A DNA stretch of 16,107 nt from contig BNXY01000056.1 in the NCBI GenBank assembly GCA_025999935.1, positions 1 through 16,107 on the forward strand, read 5' to 3'. The notes below the pieces were generated by a model that had not been told where the DNA came from, ran no database searches, and saw nothing but the letters and a program-made list of their open reading frames with translations. Within the stretch, counting starts at the first letter, position 1. Each line of letters begins with the position of its first letter. The position numbers were made by a program, and so were the translations under genes. The stretch comes from Bacteroidia bacterium (lineage in GTDB: Bacteria; Bacteroidota; Bacteroidia; Bacteroidales; Azobacteroidaceae). Of the stretch, positions 7,378 to 16,106 are shown piece after piece.

Positions 7378-8472
7378 GTGGAACATCCAGAAAACAATCC
7401 GAAATATGCAGGGCTGAACGTGAATAAAGGCGTATCGCAGCCCCCGATTATCAATCCCTATTTGAAGCAGAAGAAAAAACGACAGGATTATTCTCCTGCC
7501 GAATACACCGAACAGATTCTGAAAGGGAATATTACCGTGTTAAGTCAGGCGGTAACTTTGGTGGAAAGTCAAAAAAATGAACACCAGGCCATTGCGCAGG
7601 AAGTGATTGAAAAATGCCTGCCTTATTCCGGTCGTTCCGTGCGAATCGGAATAACCGGCGTTCCCGGTGCCGGGAAAAGCACTTCGATCGATGCGTTTGG
7701 AGTGCACCTGATTCACGACCGCAACCGGAAATTAGCCGTATTGGCGATTGACCCCAGCAGCGAACGCTCCAAAGGCAGCATCTTGGGCGACAAAACCCGC
7801 ATGGAAGACCTTTCCCGCGAACCTTTGGCATTTATCCGGCCTTCGCCTACCGCAGGTTCTTTGGGCGGCGTTGCCCGGAAAACCCGCGAAACCATTATTT
7901 TATGCGAAGCTGCCGGTTTTGATACCGTCTTTGTCGAAACAGTCGGCGTAGGACAATCGGAAACAGCGGTTCATTCCATGGTCGATTTTTTCCTCCTTAT
8001 TCAATTGGCCGGAACCGGCGACGAATTGCAGGGAATCAAACGAGGCATCATGGAAATGGCCGATGGAATCATTGTCAACAAAGCCGACGGAAACAATATC
8101 GACAAAGCAAACTTGGCAGCCGCTCAATACCGCAACGCCTTGCATCTCTTTCCATTGCCGCCTTCAGGATGGAGTCCGAAAGTGCTGACCTATTCCGGCT
8201 ATTACAAAACCGGGATTACGGAAATCTGGAATATGGTAGATGAATACATGACTTTTACCCGAAATAACGGTTTTTTCGAGTTCCGGAGAAATTCGCAGGC
8301 AAAATATTGGATGTATGAAAGCATCAATGAACAGTTGAAAAATCATTTTTATCAATCCCCGCAAATCGCCAAAGAACTTTTGCTGAAAGAATCGCAGGTG
8401 CTTCATTCGGAAATCAGTTCTTTTACGGCAGCCAAACTTATGCTGGATAAATACTTTAATGAAACTAAATAA
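7378..8472 (+). CDS. meaB: MeaB/ArgK-type GTPase, methylmalonyl-CoA mutase chaperone
   Basis: MeaB is a G3E P-loop GTPase that guards methylmalonyl-CoA mutase, gating cofactor loading and protecting the radical enzyme. The 364 residues carry Walker A GVPGAGKS (94-101), AIDPSS (123-128), the RMEDLS segment (141-146), ETVGVGQSE (187-195) and the guanine-specificity motif NKAD (234-237). The start is GTG at 7378: an in-frame stop lies 9 bases upstream and the N-terminus MEHPENNPKYAGL resembles Bacteroidota homologues as I recall them. No mutase subunit (mutA/mutB) is in the window, so the partner would be encoded elsewhere. Its TAA directly abuts the next ATG, indicating an operon. Confidence 0.93.
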   Translation: MEHPENNPKYAGLNVNKGVSQPPIINPYLKQKKKRQDYSPAEYTEQILKGNITVLSQAVTLVESQKNEHQAIAQEVIEKCLPYSGRSVRIGITGVPGAGKSTSIDAFGVHLIHDRNRKLAVLAIDPSSERSKGSILGDKTRMEDLSREPLAFIRPSPTAGSLGGVARKTRETIILCEAAGFDTVFVETVGVGQSETAVHSMVDFFLLIQLAGTGDELQGIKRGIMEMADGIIVNKADGNNIDKANLAAAQYRNALHLFPLPPSGWSPKVLTYSGYYKTGITEIWNMVDEYMTFTRNNGFFEFRRNSQAKYWMYESINEQLKNHFYQSPQIAKELLLKESQVLHSEISSFTAAKLMLDKYFNETK

Positions 8473-9621
8473 ATGGCAATGAATTATACGCAAACCGATT
8501 GGACTGATCTTTTTGTCAGCATCCGTTGGAGTAAATTTGAACCAAAACAAGGCGTTTCCGAGTTCCATGCCATGCTGGAACTGACTGTAAATAATCTATC
8601 CGGAGCGGAACAGTTCCAAATGATTGAACTGGCTATCGACCGCTTGAAACAATCGGACGAATTTGCCGGAGCCGCTTTGGTCTGGAAACGTTATTTCGTG
8701 AGCGATGCCGTCAATCAAAAACAATATATACAATCATCTGCCGAAGAGGCTGTTTCCATTATCCAACAACCACCTTTGAACGGAAGTAAACTTTCTTTGT
8801 GGGCTTATTTTGTGGAAGCTGTTTCGCTGCATCTATCGGCAGATGGGATGGTTGTCGTAAAACGTCCGTATTATACCCATCTTTACAATGTCCGGCTTCA
8901 TGAAAAAAGCGGAGATTCCTACGAGCAAACGCAGTCAATTTTTAATGCCTATATCCGAAATTTAGAAGATTATCAATGTACGTTAGCATCTAATTGTCTC
9001 CGTACATGGATTTTTGTTCGGAACGTAGATACCCAATACGAGGGAATGGTAAAAGCCAGAAGGGAACTGTTTGAAAAATCCGGTTTAAACCCTCAAACCC
9101 ATTTTATTGCGAGTACGGGCATTGAAGGACAATCGGTTTACCCCGAAGTATCGGTACTGATGGATGCTTATGCCGTCCGGGAAATTCAAAAAGAGCAAAT
9201 TACCTACCTGCATGGTTCCACAAATCTCAATCCGACACATGAATACGGTGTGACTTTCGAGCGGGGAACTGCTGTTCAATACGGCGATCGACGACACATT
9301 TTTATTTCCGGAACCGCCAGTATCGACAACCAGGGGAAAATTGTTCATCCATTAGATGTAGAGCAGCAAACCGAAAGAACCCTCGAAAACATCCGAGCGC
9401 TGTTGCAAGAAGCGGAAGCCGACATGACTGATGTCGCTCATCTGATTATCTATCTTCGGGATATTGCGGATTATGGAAAGACAAAAACCTATTTTGAACA
9501 ACGCTGTCCGAAAGTCCCCAAAGTGATTTTATCGGCTCCCGTTTGCCGCCCCGGTTGGCTGATTGAAATTGAATGTATAGCAGTAACAGCAATTGACGAT
9601 AGCCGATTTAATATCTTTTAA
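8473..9621 (+). CDS. Two-domain Rid (YjgF) / chorismatase-like protein
   Basis: The 382-residue protein has a C-terminal Rid/YjgF domain (about 255-372). It includes HIFISGTASIDNQG (275-288), VHPLDVEQQTERTLENIRALL (within 291-311) and CRPGWLIEIE (358-367). The N-terminal half lacks a standard Rid signature but contains LRTWIFVRNVD (176-186) and a following ARRELF. This arrangement, with SGTASI, a CR..L.EIE ending and an RTW segment, is that of the chorismatase family (FkbO, Hyg5, XanB2), which cleaves chorismate to pyruvate and a ring acid. Bacteroidota members are usually annotated only as YjgF-like. Whether it acts on chorismate, or on enamines like RidA, cannot be told. The ATG at 8473 abuts the meaB stop; the ATG at 8479 is the alternative start. 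Confidence 0.75.
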   Translation: MAMNYTQTDWTDLFVSIRWSKFEPKQGVSEFHAMLELTVNNLSGAEQFQMIELAIDRLKQSDEFAGAALVWKRYFVSDAVNQKQYIQSSAEEAVSIIQQPPLNGSKLSLWAYFVEAVSLHLSADGMVVVKRPYYTHLYNVRLHEKSGDSYEQTQSIFNAYIRNLEDYQCTLASNCLRTWIFVRNVDTQYEGMVKARRELFEKSGLNPQTHFIASTGIEGQSVYPEVSVLMDAYAVREIQKEQITYLHGSTNLNPTHEYGVTFERGTAVQYGDRRHIFISGTASIDNQGKIVHPLDVEQQTERTLENIRALLQEAEADMTDVAHLIIYLRDIADYGKTKTYFEQRCPKVPKVILSAPVCRPGWLIEIECIAVTAIDDSRFNIF

Positions 9622-9685
9622 GCGGGAACCTGAGCTTTCGTTCCACAAAATTGGTGCGGTATTATAAAGCACAATAAAAAATTAC

Positions 9686-9722
9686 CCCCTTTAGCCAATG
9701 ATTTATCCATCGGCTAAAGGGG
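9686..9722. terminator. Bidirectional terminator between the converging operons
   Basis: CCCCTTTAGCC (9686-9696) pairs perfectly with GGCTAAAGGGG (9712-9722), 11 bp around a 15-base loop in which ATG/CAT can pair further. On the plus strand the stem is followed by AAAAATTTTAT, and on the minus strand by TAATTTTTTATT, so it can stop transcription arriving from the Rid-like gene and from asnS. It is the only structure seen in the 9622-9741 spacer. Confidence 0.82.
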
Positions 9723-9741
9723 AAAAATTTTATCCAAGTAT

Positions 9742-11136
9742 TTAAAACTCTGCGTTTTTCGGTGTCCTTGGGAAAGGAATCACATCGCGGATATTGGTCA
9801 TACCGGTAATAAACAATACCAAGCGTTCAAATCCCAAACCGAATCCTGCGTGTGGAGCTGTCCCGAATTTACGGGTATCAATGTACCACCACAAGCTATC
9901 CAACGACATATTCAATTCGTTGACCCGATTCATCAATTTGTCGTAGTCGGCTTCCCTTTCCGAACCGCCGATGATTTCTCCGATTTTCGGAAACAAAACA
10001 TCCATGCCCCGGACGGTTTTTCCATCATCATTCTGCTTCATATAGAAAGATTTGATTTCTTTCGGATAATCGGTCAGAATAACCGGACAATTGAAATGGT
10101 CTTCCACCAAATAGCGTTCGTGTTCCGATTGCAGGTCGGCACCCCAATAGACCGGAAATTCAAATTTTTTTCCGCTCTTTTCAAGGATTTCCACGCCTTC
10201 GGTATAAGTCAATCGAACGAATTTGTTTTTGAGTACAAAATTCAGCCGTTCAATCAATTCATTGTCGTACATCTTGTTCAGAAACTCAATATCGTCTTTG
10301 CAATGTTCCAAAGCATAAGAGATTACGTATTTCAGAAAATCTTCCGCCAGATTCATGTTGTCGTTGATATCGTAGAAAGCGATTTCCGGTTCAATCATCC
10401 AAAACTCCGCCAAGTGACGGGGCGTATTGGAATTTTCGGCACGGAAAGTCGGCCCGAAAGTATAAATTCCACCCAAAGCCATTGCACCCAATTCGCCTTC
10501 CAATTGTCCGGAAACGGTCAGGTTGGAATGACTGCCGAAGAAATCCTGCGAATAATCTACTTTCCCGGTTTCGGTACGCGGCGGATTGTCCACATCCAAG
10601 GTAGTTACCTGAAACATGGAACCTGCGCCTTCCGCATCGGAAGCGGTAATCAGCGGCGTATGGAAATAATAAAATCCCTGTTTGTTGAAATAATCGTGAA
10701 TGGCGAAAGCCAAGTGGTGGCGTATCCTGAAAATAGCGCCAAAAGTATTGGTGCGCGGTCGAAGATAAGCGATTTCCCTCAAAAATTCCAGCGAATGGCC
10801 TTTCTTTTGCAAAGGATAAGTAGCGGGATCGGCTTTTCCATAGATTTCGATTTCTTCCGCTTGAATTTCAGCCGATTGGCCTTGTCCCTGCGATTCAACC
10901 AATAATCCGTTGACCCGGATGCAGGCGCCGGTGGTAATGCCTTTCAGGTATTCTTCGTCAAATTGAGCCAAGTCAACGACAATCTGAATACTGTGAATGG
11001 TAGAACCATCGTTCAAAGCTACAAACGCCACTTGTTTACTACCCCGCCGGGTACGCACCCAGCCTTTTACGCATACGATTTCCCCGAATTGGGGATTGTT
11101 CAGTAATTCAACGATTCTTGTTCTTTTGATTTCCAT
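9742..11136 (-). CDS. asnS: Asparaginyl-tRNA synthetase
   Basis: AsnRS charges tRNA-Asn with asparagine. The 464 residues match bacterial AsnRS. The N-terminal OB-fold anticodon-binding domain shows [18 protein letters not shown] (within 21-38) and [15 protein letters not shown]. The class II core has motif 2 in [21 protein letters not shown] and motif 3 in [21 protein letters not shown]. The C-terminus [11 protein letters not shown] is characteristic of AsnRS rather than AspRS. It lies 9 bases after the pseudouridine synthase gene and ends next to the bidirectional terminator, so it is the last gene of the purB, rluB-like, asnS group. A 351-codon open frame on the opposite strand is a shadow. 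Confidence 0.97.
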   Translation of the reverse strand: MEIKRTRIVELLNNPQFGEIVCVKGWVRTRRGSKQVAFVALNDGSTIHSIQIVVDLAQFDEEYLKGITTGACIRVNGLLVESQGQGQSAEIQAEEIEIYGKADPATYPLQKKGHSLEFLREIAYLRPRTNTFGAIFRIRHHLAFAIHDYFNKQGFYYFHTPLITASDAEGAGSMFQVTTLDVDNPPRTETGKVDYSQDFFGSHSNLTVSGQLEGELGAMALGGIYTFGPTFRAENSNTPRHLAEFWMIEPEIAFYDINDNMNLAEDFLKYVISYALEHCKDDIEFLNKMYDNELIERLNFVLKNKFVRLTYTEGVEILEKSGKKFEFPVYWGADLQSEHERYLVEDHFNCPVILTDYPKEIKSFYMKQNDDGKTVRGMDVLFPKIGEIIGGSEREADYDKLMNRVNELNMSLDSLWWYIDTRKFGTAPHAGFGLGFERLVLFITGMTNIRDVIPFPRTPKNAEF

Positions 11137-11145
11137 AAGTTATTC

Positions 11146-12612
11146 TTAATCAAACGCTCCCATACGAAGCATGGAAACTTCTTTTTCGTTCAGATAACGC
11201 CATTGTCCACGTTTCAGATTTTTCTTGGTCAATCCGGCGAAATAAACCCGGTCTAATTTTATCACATGATAGCCCAATGTTTCAAACATACGGCGCACCA
11301 CGCGATTTCGTCCCGAGTGGATTTCAATACCTACCTGGTCTTTGTCTGTTTCGGTCACGTAACTGATGGCGTCGGCGTGGATTTCTCCATCTTCCAATTC
11401 TACGCCTTCGGCTAATTTTTCCATATCGGCAACACTCACATTTTTATCCAACCATACATGGTAGATTTTCTTTTTCAGAAATTTCGGATGGGTCAGTTTC
11501 GACGCCAAATCGCCATCGTTGGTCAGCAATAAAACGCCGGTGGTGTTCCGGTCGAGACGGCCAACCGGGAAAATCCGTTCCTGACAAGCGGTTTTAACCA
11601 AGTCCATAACGGTCAGTCTTTCCTGTGGGTCGTCGGCTGTGGTAACACAGTTTTTCGGCTTATTCAGAAGCACATACACTTTCTGCTCCAATTTAACGGT
11701 TTCATTGTGGAAGATAACGGCATCGACACGTTTTACTTTCGTGCCCAATTCGGTAACGATTTCCCCATTCACTTTTACCAAACCGGCTTGGATAAATTCG
11801 TCGGCTTCCCTTCTGGAACATACGCCGGCATTGGCCAAGTACTTATTCAAACGGATGGGTTCGTTGGGATCAAAATGTTCTTCGCGATACTTCAACTGTT
11901 TCTTAACGCTGTATTTATCATTCGGATTGTACGCACCTCTATCTCCCTGATTAAACCGGTTAGGCCCTGCGCCCTGATTCGGACGGTTGTTGTTATAAGG
12001 CCGTTGCTGGTATCCTCCGCGGGAATTTTGGTTATAGCCGCCACCTTGATTATAACCGCCGCTCGGACGATTGGTGTTATAATTGGTGTTCCTTGCAGGG
12101 ATGGGCACGTCTCCTACGCGCGGTCTTCTTTTCTTTCCGGTTGCATTGGCGTCTTCGGATTCTTGAGGCCTGTTGTCGTAAGATCTTTGTGGACTATCGT
12201 ACTGGCGTTGGTAATTGTTGTCGTACGAACGTTGTGGTCTGGGATTATAACCTCCTTCGCTGTTGCGGTTATAGCTGTCATTTCCCCGGTTGTTGTAATT
12301 TCCGCCCGAACGGTCGGAACGGTCATAGCTGCTTGAGCTTGAACGGTCATAATTACCTGATCCAGAGCGATCGTAATTGGCCCTCGGACGGTCGTAATTT
12401 CCACCTTGACGGTCGTAATTACTCCTTTGACCGTAGTTTCCACCTTGTCTTTCATAATTTCCACCCTGCCGGTTATAATTCCCGTTTTGGTTTCCATAGT
12501 TTGGACGATTGTAAGATTGATACGGCCTTCTTTCTCCGTTTTGACCGTCATCATTCTGCGCGCTATCGTTATAACGGTTGCGCGGCTTCCATTCTTCTCC
12601 TTCTGTAGTCAT
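11146..12612 (-). CDS. rluB: RsuA/RluB-family pseudouridine synthase with long disordered N-terminus
   Basis: Residues about 250-488 form a standard RsuA-family enzyme. There is an S4 RNA-binding domain (IRLNKYLANAGVCSRREAD, 253-271), then the catalytic domain with GRLDRNTTG (351-359, Asp354 as nucleophile), ending with GRNRVVRRMFETLGYHV. Such enzymes isomerise uridine in rRNA; RluB (23S, position 2605 in E. coli) is the closest name, but RsuA or RluE/F activity cannot be excluded. Residues 1 to about 235 are low in complexity, rich in Asn, Gly, Tyr, Arg, Gln and Ser, with many (N/S)YDR and NYxRQGG units, so probably disordered and RNA-binding. This doubles the usual length of about 240. The spacing to asnS is 9 bases. 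The symbol is given by family, not by proven target site. Confidence 0.9.
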   Translation of the reverse strand: MTTEGEEWKPRNRYNDSAQNDDGQNGERRPYQSYNRPNYGNQNGNYNRQGGNYERQGGNYGQRSNYDRQGGNYDRPRANYDRSGSGNYDRSSSSSYDRSDRSGGNYNNRGNDSYNRNSEGGYNPRPQRSYDNNYQRQYDSPQRSYDNRPQESEDANATGKKRRPRVGDVPIPARNTNYNTNRPSGGYNQGGGYNQNSRGGYQQRPYNNNRPNQGAGPNRFNQGDRGAYNPNDKYSVKKQLKYREEHFDPNEPIRLNKYLANAGVCSRREADEFIQAGLVKVNGEIVTELGTKVKRVDAVIFHNETVKLEQKVYVLLNKPKNCVTTADDPQERLTVMDLVKTACQERIFPVGRLDRNTTGVLLLTNDGDLASKLTHPKFLKKKIYHVWLDKNVSVADMEKLAEGVELEDGEIHADAISYVTETDKDQVGIEIHSGRNRVVRRMFETLGYHVIKLDRVYFAGLTKKNLKRGQWRYLNEKEVSMLRMGAFD

Positions 12613-12684
12613 TGTTTTGACAAATTTTTAATTGTGTTGTTGTTAATTTTTAACCTCACGGTTACGTTAATTTATCTCTGTGTA

Positions 12685-14022
12685 TTAAATGCCTGTATAG
12701 TTATGAGGACTGATTGCTTTTAATTCTTTTTTTACCTCATCACTTATATCGAGTGTGTTTATAAACTCCATAATTGATTGTTCCGTTATCCGTTCATTGG
12801 TGCGGGTTAGCGCTTTTAATGCTTCGTAAGGCGCCGGATAAGATTCTCTTCTCAAAATGGTTTGAATACCTTCTGCCACAACAGCCCATGTGTTTTCCAG
12901 ATCTTCTTCCAATGCTTTTTCGTTTAATAATAATTTGCCCAATCCTTTTTGAATGCTTTGAACAGAAATCAAAATATGCGCAAAAGGAACGCCGATATTC
13001 CTTAACACAGTCGAATCCGTCAAATCCCTCTGCAAACGGGAAATGGGCAGTTTGGCCGATAAATGCTCCAACAAAGCATTGGCGATTCCCAAATTTCCTT
13101 CGGCATTTTCAAAGTCGATGGGATTCACTTTATGCGGCATGGCCGAAGATCCGATTTCTCCCGCTTTGATTTGCTGTTTGAAATATTCCATCGAAATGTA
13201 CAACCAAAAATCTCTGACTAAATCGATTAATATTGTATTTATTCTTTTTAATCCGTCAAAAATAGCGCTTAAATTATCATAATTGGATATTTGCGTCGTA
13301 TATTCTTCCCTTTCAAGATCAAATTTCTCAACGAATTGATTTCCAAATGCTTTCCAGTCAATGTCGGGATAAGCTACATGATGCGCATTGAAATTTCCGG
13401 TTGCGCCTCCGAACTTGGCTGAAATCGGTATCTGTTTCAACAGTTTGATTTGTTGCTCCAAGCGGCTCACGAATACTTGAATCTCTTTTCCCAAGCGGGT
13501 AGGAGAAGCCGGTTGTCCGTGGGTTTTTGCCAACATGGAAATATTTGCCCAATCTTTTGCTTGTTTCTTCAAGGTTTGACACAGACCTTCCAGAGTAGGC
13601 AAATATACTTCTATCAGCGCATCTTTCAGCGACAACGGAATAGCCGTGTTGTTAATATCCTGCGATGTCAGTCCGAAATGGATAAATTCTTTCTCCTTAC
13701 CCAAGCCCAAACCGTCAAATTTTTCTTTGATAAAATACTCTACCGCTTTGATGTCATGATTGGTTGTCTTTTCAATTTCTTTAATCCGGTTGGCATCTTC
13801 TAATGAGAAACCGGCATATATTTTCCGCAAAGAACACCATTCACAATCGACCGTTGCCAATTGGGGCAACGGTAATTCACACAGAGATATAAAATATTCT
13901 ATCTCCACCCACACCCGGTACCGAAACAGTGCATATTCCGAAAAATAAGCTGAGAGGGTAGCGGTTTTATCATGATATCTTCCATCAACGGGAGATACAA
14001 CTGTCAGTGTGTTTAACTCCAT
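12685..14022 (-). CDS. purB: Adenylosuccinate lyase
   Basis: PurB cleaves SAICAR to AICAR and adenylosuccinate to AMP, each time releasing fumarate, so it acts twice in purine synthesis. The 445 residues belong to the fumarase/aspartase superfamily. Visible motifs are SPVDGRYHDK (10-19), HFGLTSQDINNTA (115-127), AKTHGQPASPTRLGKE (165-180, with the catalytic histidine at 168) and the signature GSSAMPHKVNPIDFENAEGN (291-310), which holds the catalytic serine of the flexible loop. It is the first gene of the minus-strand group and lies 72 bases before the rluB-like gene. A -7 element is visible just upstream. The type is the E. coli-like short form. Confidence 0.97.
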   Translation of the reverse strand: MELNTLTVVSPVDGRYHDKTATLSAYFSEYALFRYRVWVEIEYFISLCELPLPQLATVDCEWCSLRKIYAGFSLEDANRIKEIEKTTNHDIKAVEYFIKEKFDGLGLGKEKEFIHFGLTSQDINNTAIPLSLKDALIEVYLPTLEGLCQTLKKQAKDWANISMLAKTHGQPASPTRLGKEIQVFVSRLEQQIKLLKQIPISAKFGGATGNFNAHHVAYPDIDWKAFGNQFVEKFDLEREEYTTQISNYDNLSAIFDGLKRINTILIDLVRDFWLYISMEYFKQQIKAGEIGSSAMPHKVNPIDFENAEGNLGIANALLEHLSAKLPISRLQRDLTDSTVLRNIGVPFAHILISVQSIQKGLGKLLLNEKALEEDLENTWAVVAEGIQTILRRESYPAPYEALKALTRTNERITEQSIMEFINTLDISDEVKKELKAISPHNYTGI

Positions 14023-14063
14023 AAAAAATAAATTGCCAATGGGCCTGTAAATAAAATCTCCCG

Positions 14064-14071
14064 CAAAGGTA
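14064..14071 (-). promoter_or_regulatory. Probable -7 element of the purB promoter
   Basis: On the minus strand TACCTTTG matches TAnnTTTG and lies 41 bases upstream of the purB ATG. A well-matched -33 TTTG is not present at 19-21 bases. No comparable element was found for the divergent gene on the plus strand. Confidence 0.45.
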
Positions 14072-14164
14072 GTGAATTATTTGAAAATAATGGATAAAAT
14101 GCTGAAAAATTCAAGAATTTATTATAACATCGCACTTTATTACAAACTTAAATTTAATAATCTG

Positions 14165-15988
14165 ATGAAAAAAATTACTTGCATAGCGCTGGCTATGCTT
14201 TTATCACTCTCTTTTTCTTTGAAAGCCGGTAATTATAATGGTTTTAAAGTATCTATCTATATCACGGCGAGTGATGTGGATAAAATGCAAAACACAAAAT
14301 GGTTGGACAGTGTCTGGACTACTATTTCATCTCGCCTGAAGGTGGATAAAGTGTTTATCGAAACCTATCGGGACGGACTTTATACCAATGAAGCCGCCCT
14401 CGTAGCCGCTAAAAAATTCTTTTCCGCTAAAAAAATCGAATATTCCGGCGGCATTACTTTTACCCAAAAGGGAGACGGAAAATTTATGACTTTCTGTTAT
14501 ACCACGCCGGAAGGACGGGCGGAAGTCAAGAAAATATCCGAAATTACCGCCAAGCATTTCGATGAATTTATTTTGGATGATTTTTTCTTCAACAGTTGTA
14601 AATGCGAACATTGTACCGCTGCGAAAGGCGATAGGTCTTGGACGGATTTCCGGCTTGAGTTGATGAACGATGCTGCCAAAAACTTGGTAGTCGACGCAGC
14701 AAAAGCTGTGAATTCCAAATGCAAAGTCATTATTAAGTACCCAAACTGGTACGAACATTTTCCGGCCTTAGGTTTTGATTTGGGAGCTGAAGCCAAATTG
14801 TTTGATGGAATTTGGTCGGGAACCGAAACCCGGAATCCCGATGGAGAGCAGCATCTACAAGCTTATTTGAGTTATGAAATTATTCGTTATTTAAGCAATA
14901 TTGCACCGGGCAGAAACGGCGGCGGTTGGGTAGACCCTTACGGAATGGCTTATGCCGACCGTTATGCCGAACAACTTTGGCTGACTTTGTTTGGAAAAGC
15001 GCCGGAATGTACGCTGTATCAATTCAGCGATGTTCAGCGACCGGTTTCTTCAAATAGCAAAGGCAAATGGCAAGGTACCGGAACGTCTTTCGATTGGGAC
15101 AAGATGGGAGAAAAACCCACAATTGCCAGTGTCGCCGCGCAGGCATTCGAAGGTGTTGATAAATTTTATAGCAAATTAGGAAATCCGGTCGGAATAAAAT
15201 CGTATAAACCGGTTAATTCGGTGGGGGACGACAATTTGCAGAATTATTTGGGAATGGCAGGTCTTCCAATCGAAATGGTGCCGGAATTTCCGTCGGATGC
15301 CAAACTGGTGTTGTTGACCGAACAGGCCGCTTATGATAAAGACTTGATAACCAAAATAAAAAAGCAATTGAAAGCAGGAAAAGAAGTGATGATTACTTCC
15401 GGTTTGTTAAGTCTTATTCAAAAGGAGTTGGGCGATATTGTGGAACTACGGATAAACGAAAAACGGGCATTCGTCAACGATTTCGGTCGTTACGGCAAAT
15501 CGGCTGAAAAAATGATAGTTCCTCAGGTGCTTTATTATACGAATGATGCTTGGGAAGATATTCCGGTAATAGATAAAGGAGTAGCCGGTTGGCCGCTGTT
15601 GATGCAGGCAAGATATGAAAACGGCGCTTTGTGGGTATTGACCATTCCTGATTCTTATGCCGATATTTATGCGCTACCGCAAGGTGTTCTGAATCGCATT
15701 CGCACCGTGGCAAGCCCGGATTTGCCTGTCCGCTTGGAAGGGCCGGATAATGTGAGCCTCTTTGTTTACGACAACGGAACTTTTATCGTCGAATCGTTCC
15801 GTGACGAACCTTTGAAAGTGAAGGTTATTGTAGATGATTCCAAACAAATCAGCGACTTATTGGATGGTTCTGTTATTGAATCGACACCGGCCATGGCAGG
15901 CCGAACTTGGTTGCGAACTACTGCAAGTCGCGCCAATGCTTTTGAAATAGAACTTAAACCGCACAGTTACAGGGTTTTTAAGAAATAG
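14165..15988 (+). CDS. Secreted glycoside-hydrolase-like protein, family not recognised
   Basis: From ATG 14165 the protein has 607 residues and a clear signal peptide (MKKITCIALAMLLSLSFSLKA, probable cut before GNYNG). A GTG at 14072 would add 31 residues before the signal, so I reject it. Residues about 25-300 look like a TIM barrel: alternating strands and helices, FIETYRDG, then FDEFILDDFFFNSCKCEHC with Asp138-Asp139 and a CxCxxC set (145-150), VIIKYPNWYEHF, and GIWSGTETR (216-223). Residues about 367-415 resemble a Rossmann-like or trimerisation domain (KLVLLTEQAAYDKDL, then GKEVMITSGLL), and about 525-607 a C-terminal beta domain. The order recalls GH42-type enzymes. Substrate and catalytic residues are unknown. 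No sugar-uptake genes (susC/susD) are adjacent. Confidence 0.72.
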   Translation: MKKITCIALAMLLSLSFSLKAGNYNGFKVSIYITASDVDKMQNTKWLDSVWTTISSRLKVDKVFIETYRDGLYTNEAALVAAKKFFSAKKIEYSGGITFTQKGDGKFMTFCYTTPEGRAEVKKISEITAKHFDEFILDDFFFNSCKCEHCTAAKGDRSWTDFRLELMNDAAKNLVVDAAKAVNSKCKVIIKYPNWYEHFPALGFDLGAEAKLFDGIWSGTETRNPDGEQHLQAYLSYEIIRYLSNIAPGRNGGGWVDPYGMAYADRYAEQLWLTLFGKAPECTLYQFSDVQRPVSSNSKGKWQGTGTSFDWDKMGEKPTIASVAAQAFEGVDKFYSKLGNPVGIKSYKPVNSVGDDNLQNYLGMAGLPIEMVPEFPSDAKLVLLTEQAAYDKDLITKIKKQLKAGKEVMITSGLLSLIQKELGDIVELRINEKRAFVNDFGRYGKSAEKMIVPQVLYYTNDAWEDIPVIDKGVAGWPLLMQARYENGALWVLTIPDSYADIYALPQGVLNRIRTVASPDLPVRLEGPDNVSLFVYDNGTFIVESFRDEPLKVKVIVDDSKQISDLLDGSVIESTPAMAGRTWLRTTASRANAFEIELKPHSYRVFKK

Positions 15989-16106
15989 TTTTTTCATTTT
16001 TAGCGATTAAACCAATCCGCTGTCCTTCGGAAATCCCGAAAGAAAGGTCGGCGAACAACAGCAAATCGCCAAACGATTTGGTCAGGGAAGAAACTTGCAG
16101 ATATAA
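15978..16106 (-). pseudogene. Truncated N-terminus of an ABC-F ATPase, right-edge partial
   Basis: Reading the minus strand from the window edge, one frame gives LYLQVSSLTKSFGDLLLF, then DLSFGISEGQRIGLIAKN, which is the start of an ABC-F protein (EttA/Uup/Vga type ribosome-associated ATPase), ending exactly where Walker A (NGxGKT/S) should follow. Instead it reads EKTIS and stops at 15978-15980, inside the end of the convergent secreted-enzyme gene. The homologous part covers about 15996-16106. The start codon lies beyond the window. With no Walker A or later domains it cannot be a working ATPase, so I call it a remnant. An assembly error is the alternative explanation. Confidence 0.7.

Noticed and set aside
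9850..10905. A 351-codon open frame on the plus strand opposite asnS.
   Set aside because: It lies wholly antisense to a well-conserved synthetase and its translation has no recognisable domain. It follows from codon use of the real gene.
12260..12480. Possible CRISPR-like or minisatellite array.
   Set aside because: The repeats are short, uneven and in frame with a coding region; spacing and spacers do not fit CRISPR. They encode (N/S)YDR-type peptide repeats.
11639..12608. Several open frames opposite the pseudouridine synthase, rich in Val/Ile/Thr or in aromatic residues.
   Set aside because: Their repetitive composition is the reverse reading of the Tyr/Arg/Asn/Gly-rich repeat region, with no independent start signal or domain.
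12651..12664. Hairpin TAACC/GGTTA between purB and the rluB-like gene as a terminator.
   Set aside because: The stem is only 5 bp and on the minus strand is followed by A residues, not a U-run, so it would not terminate purB transcription.
14072..14164. GTG start at 14072 for the secreted enzyme.
   Set aside because: It would bury the signal peptide 31 residues inside the protein and overlap the purB promoter element; the ATG at 14165 is better.
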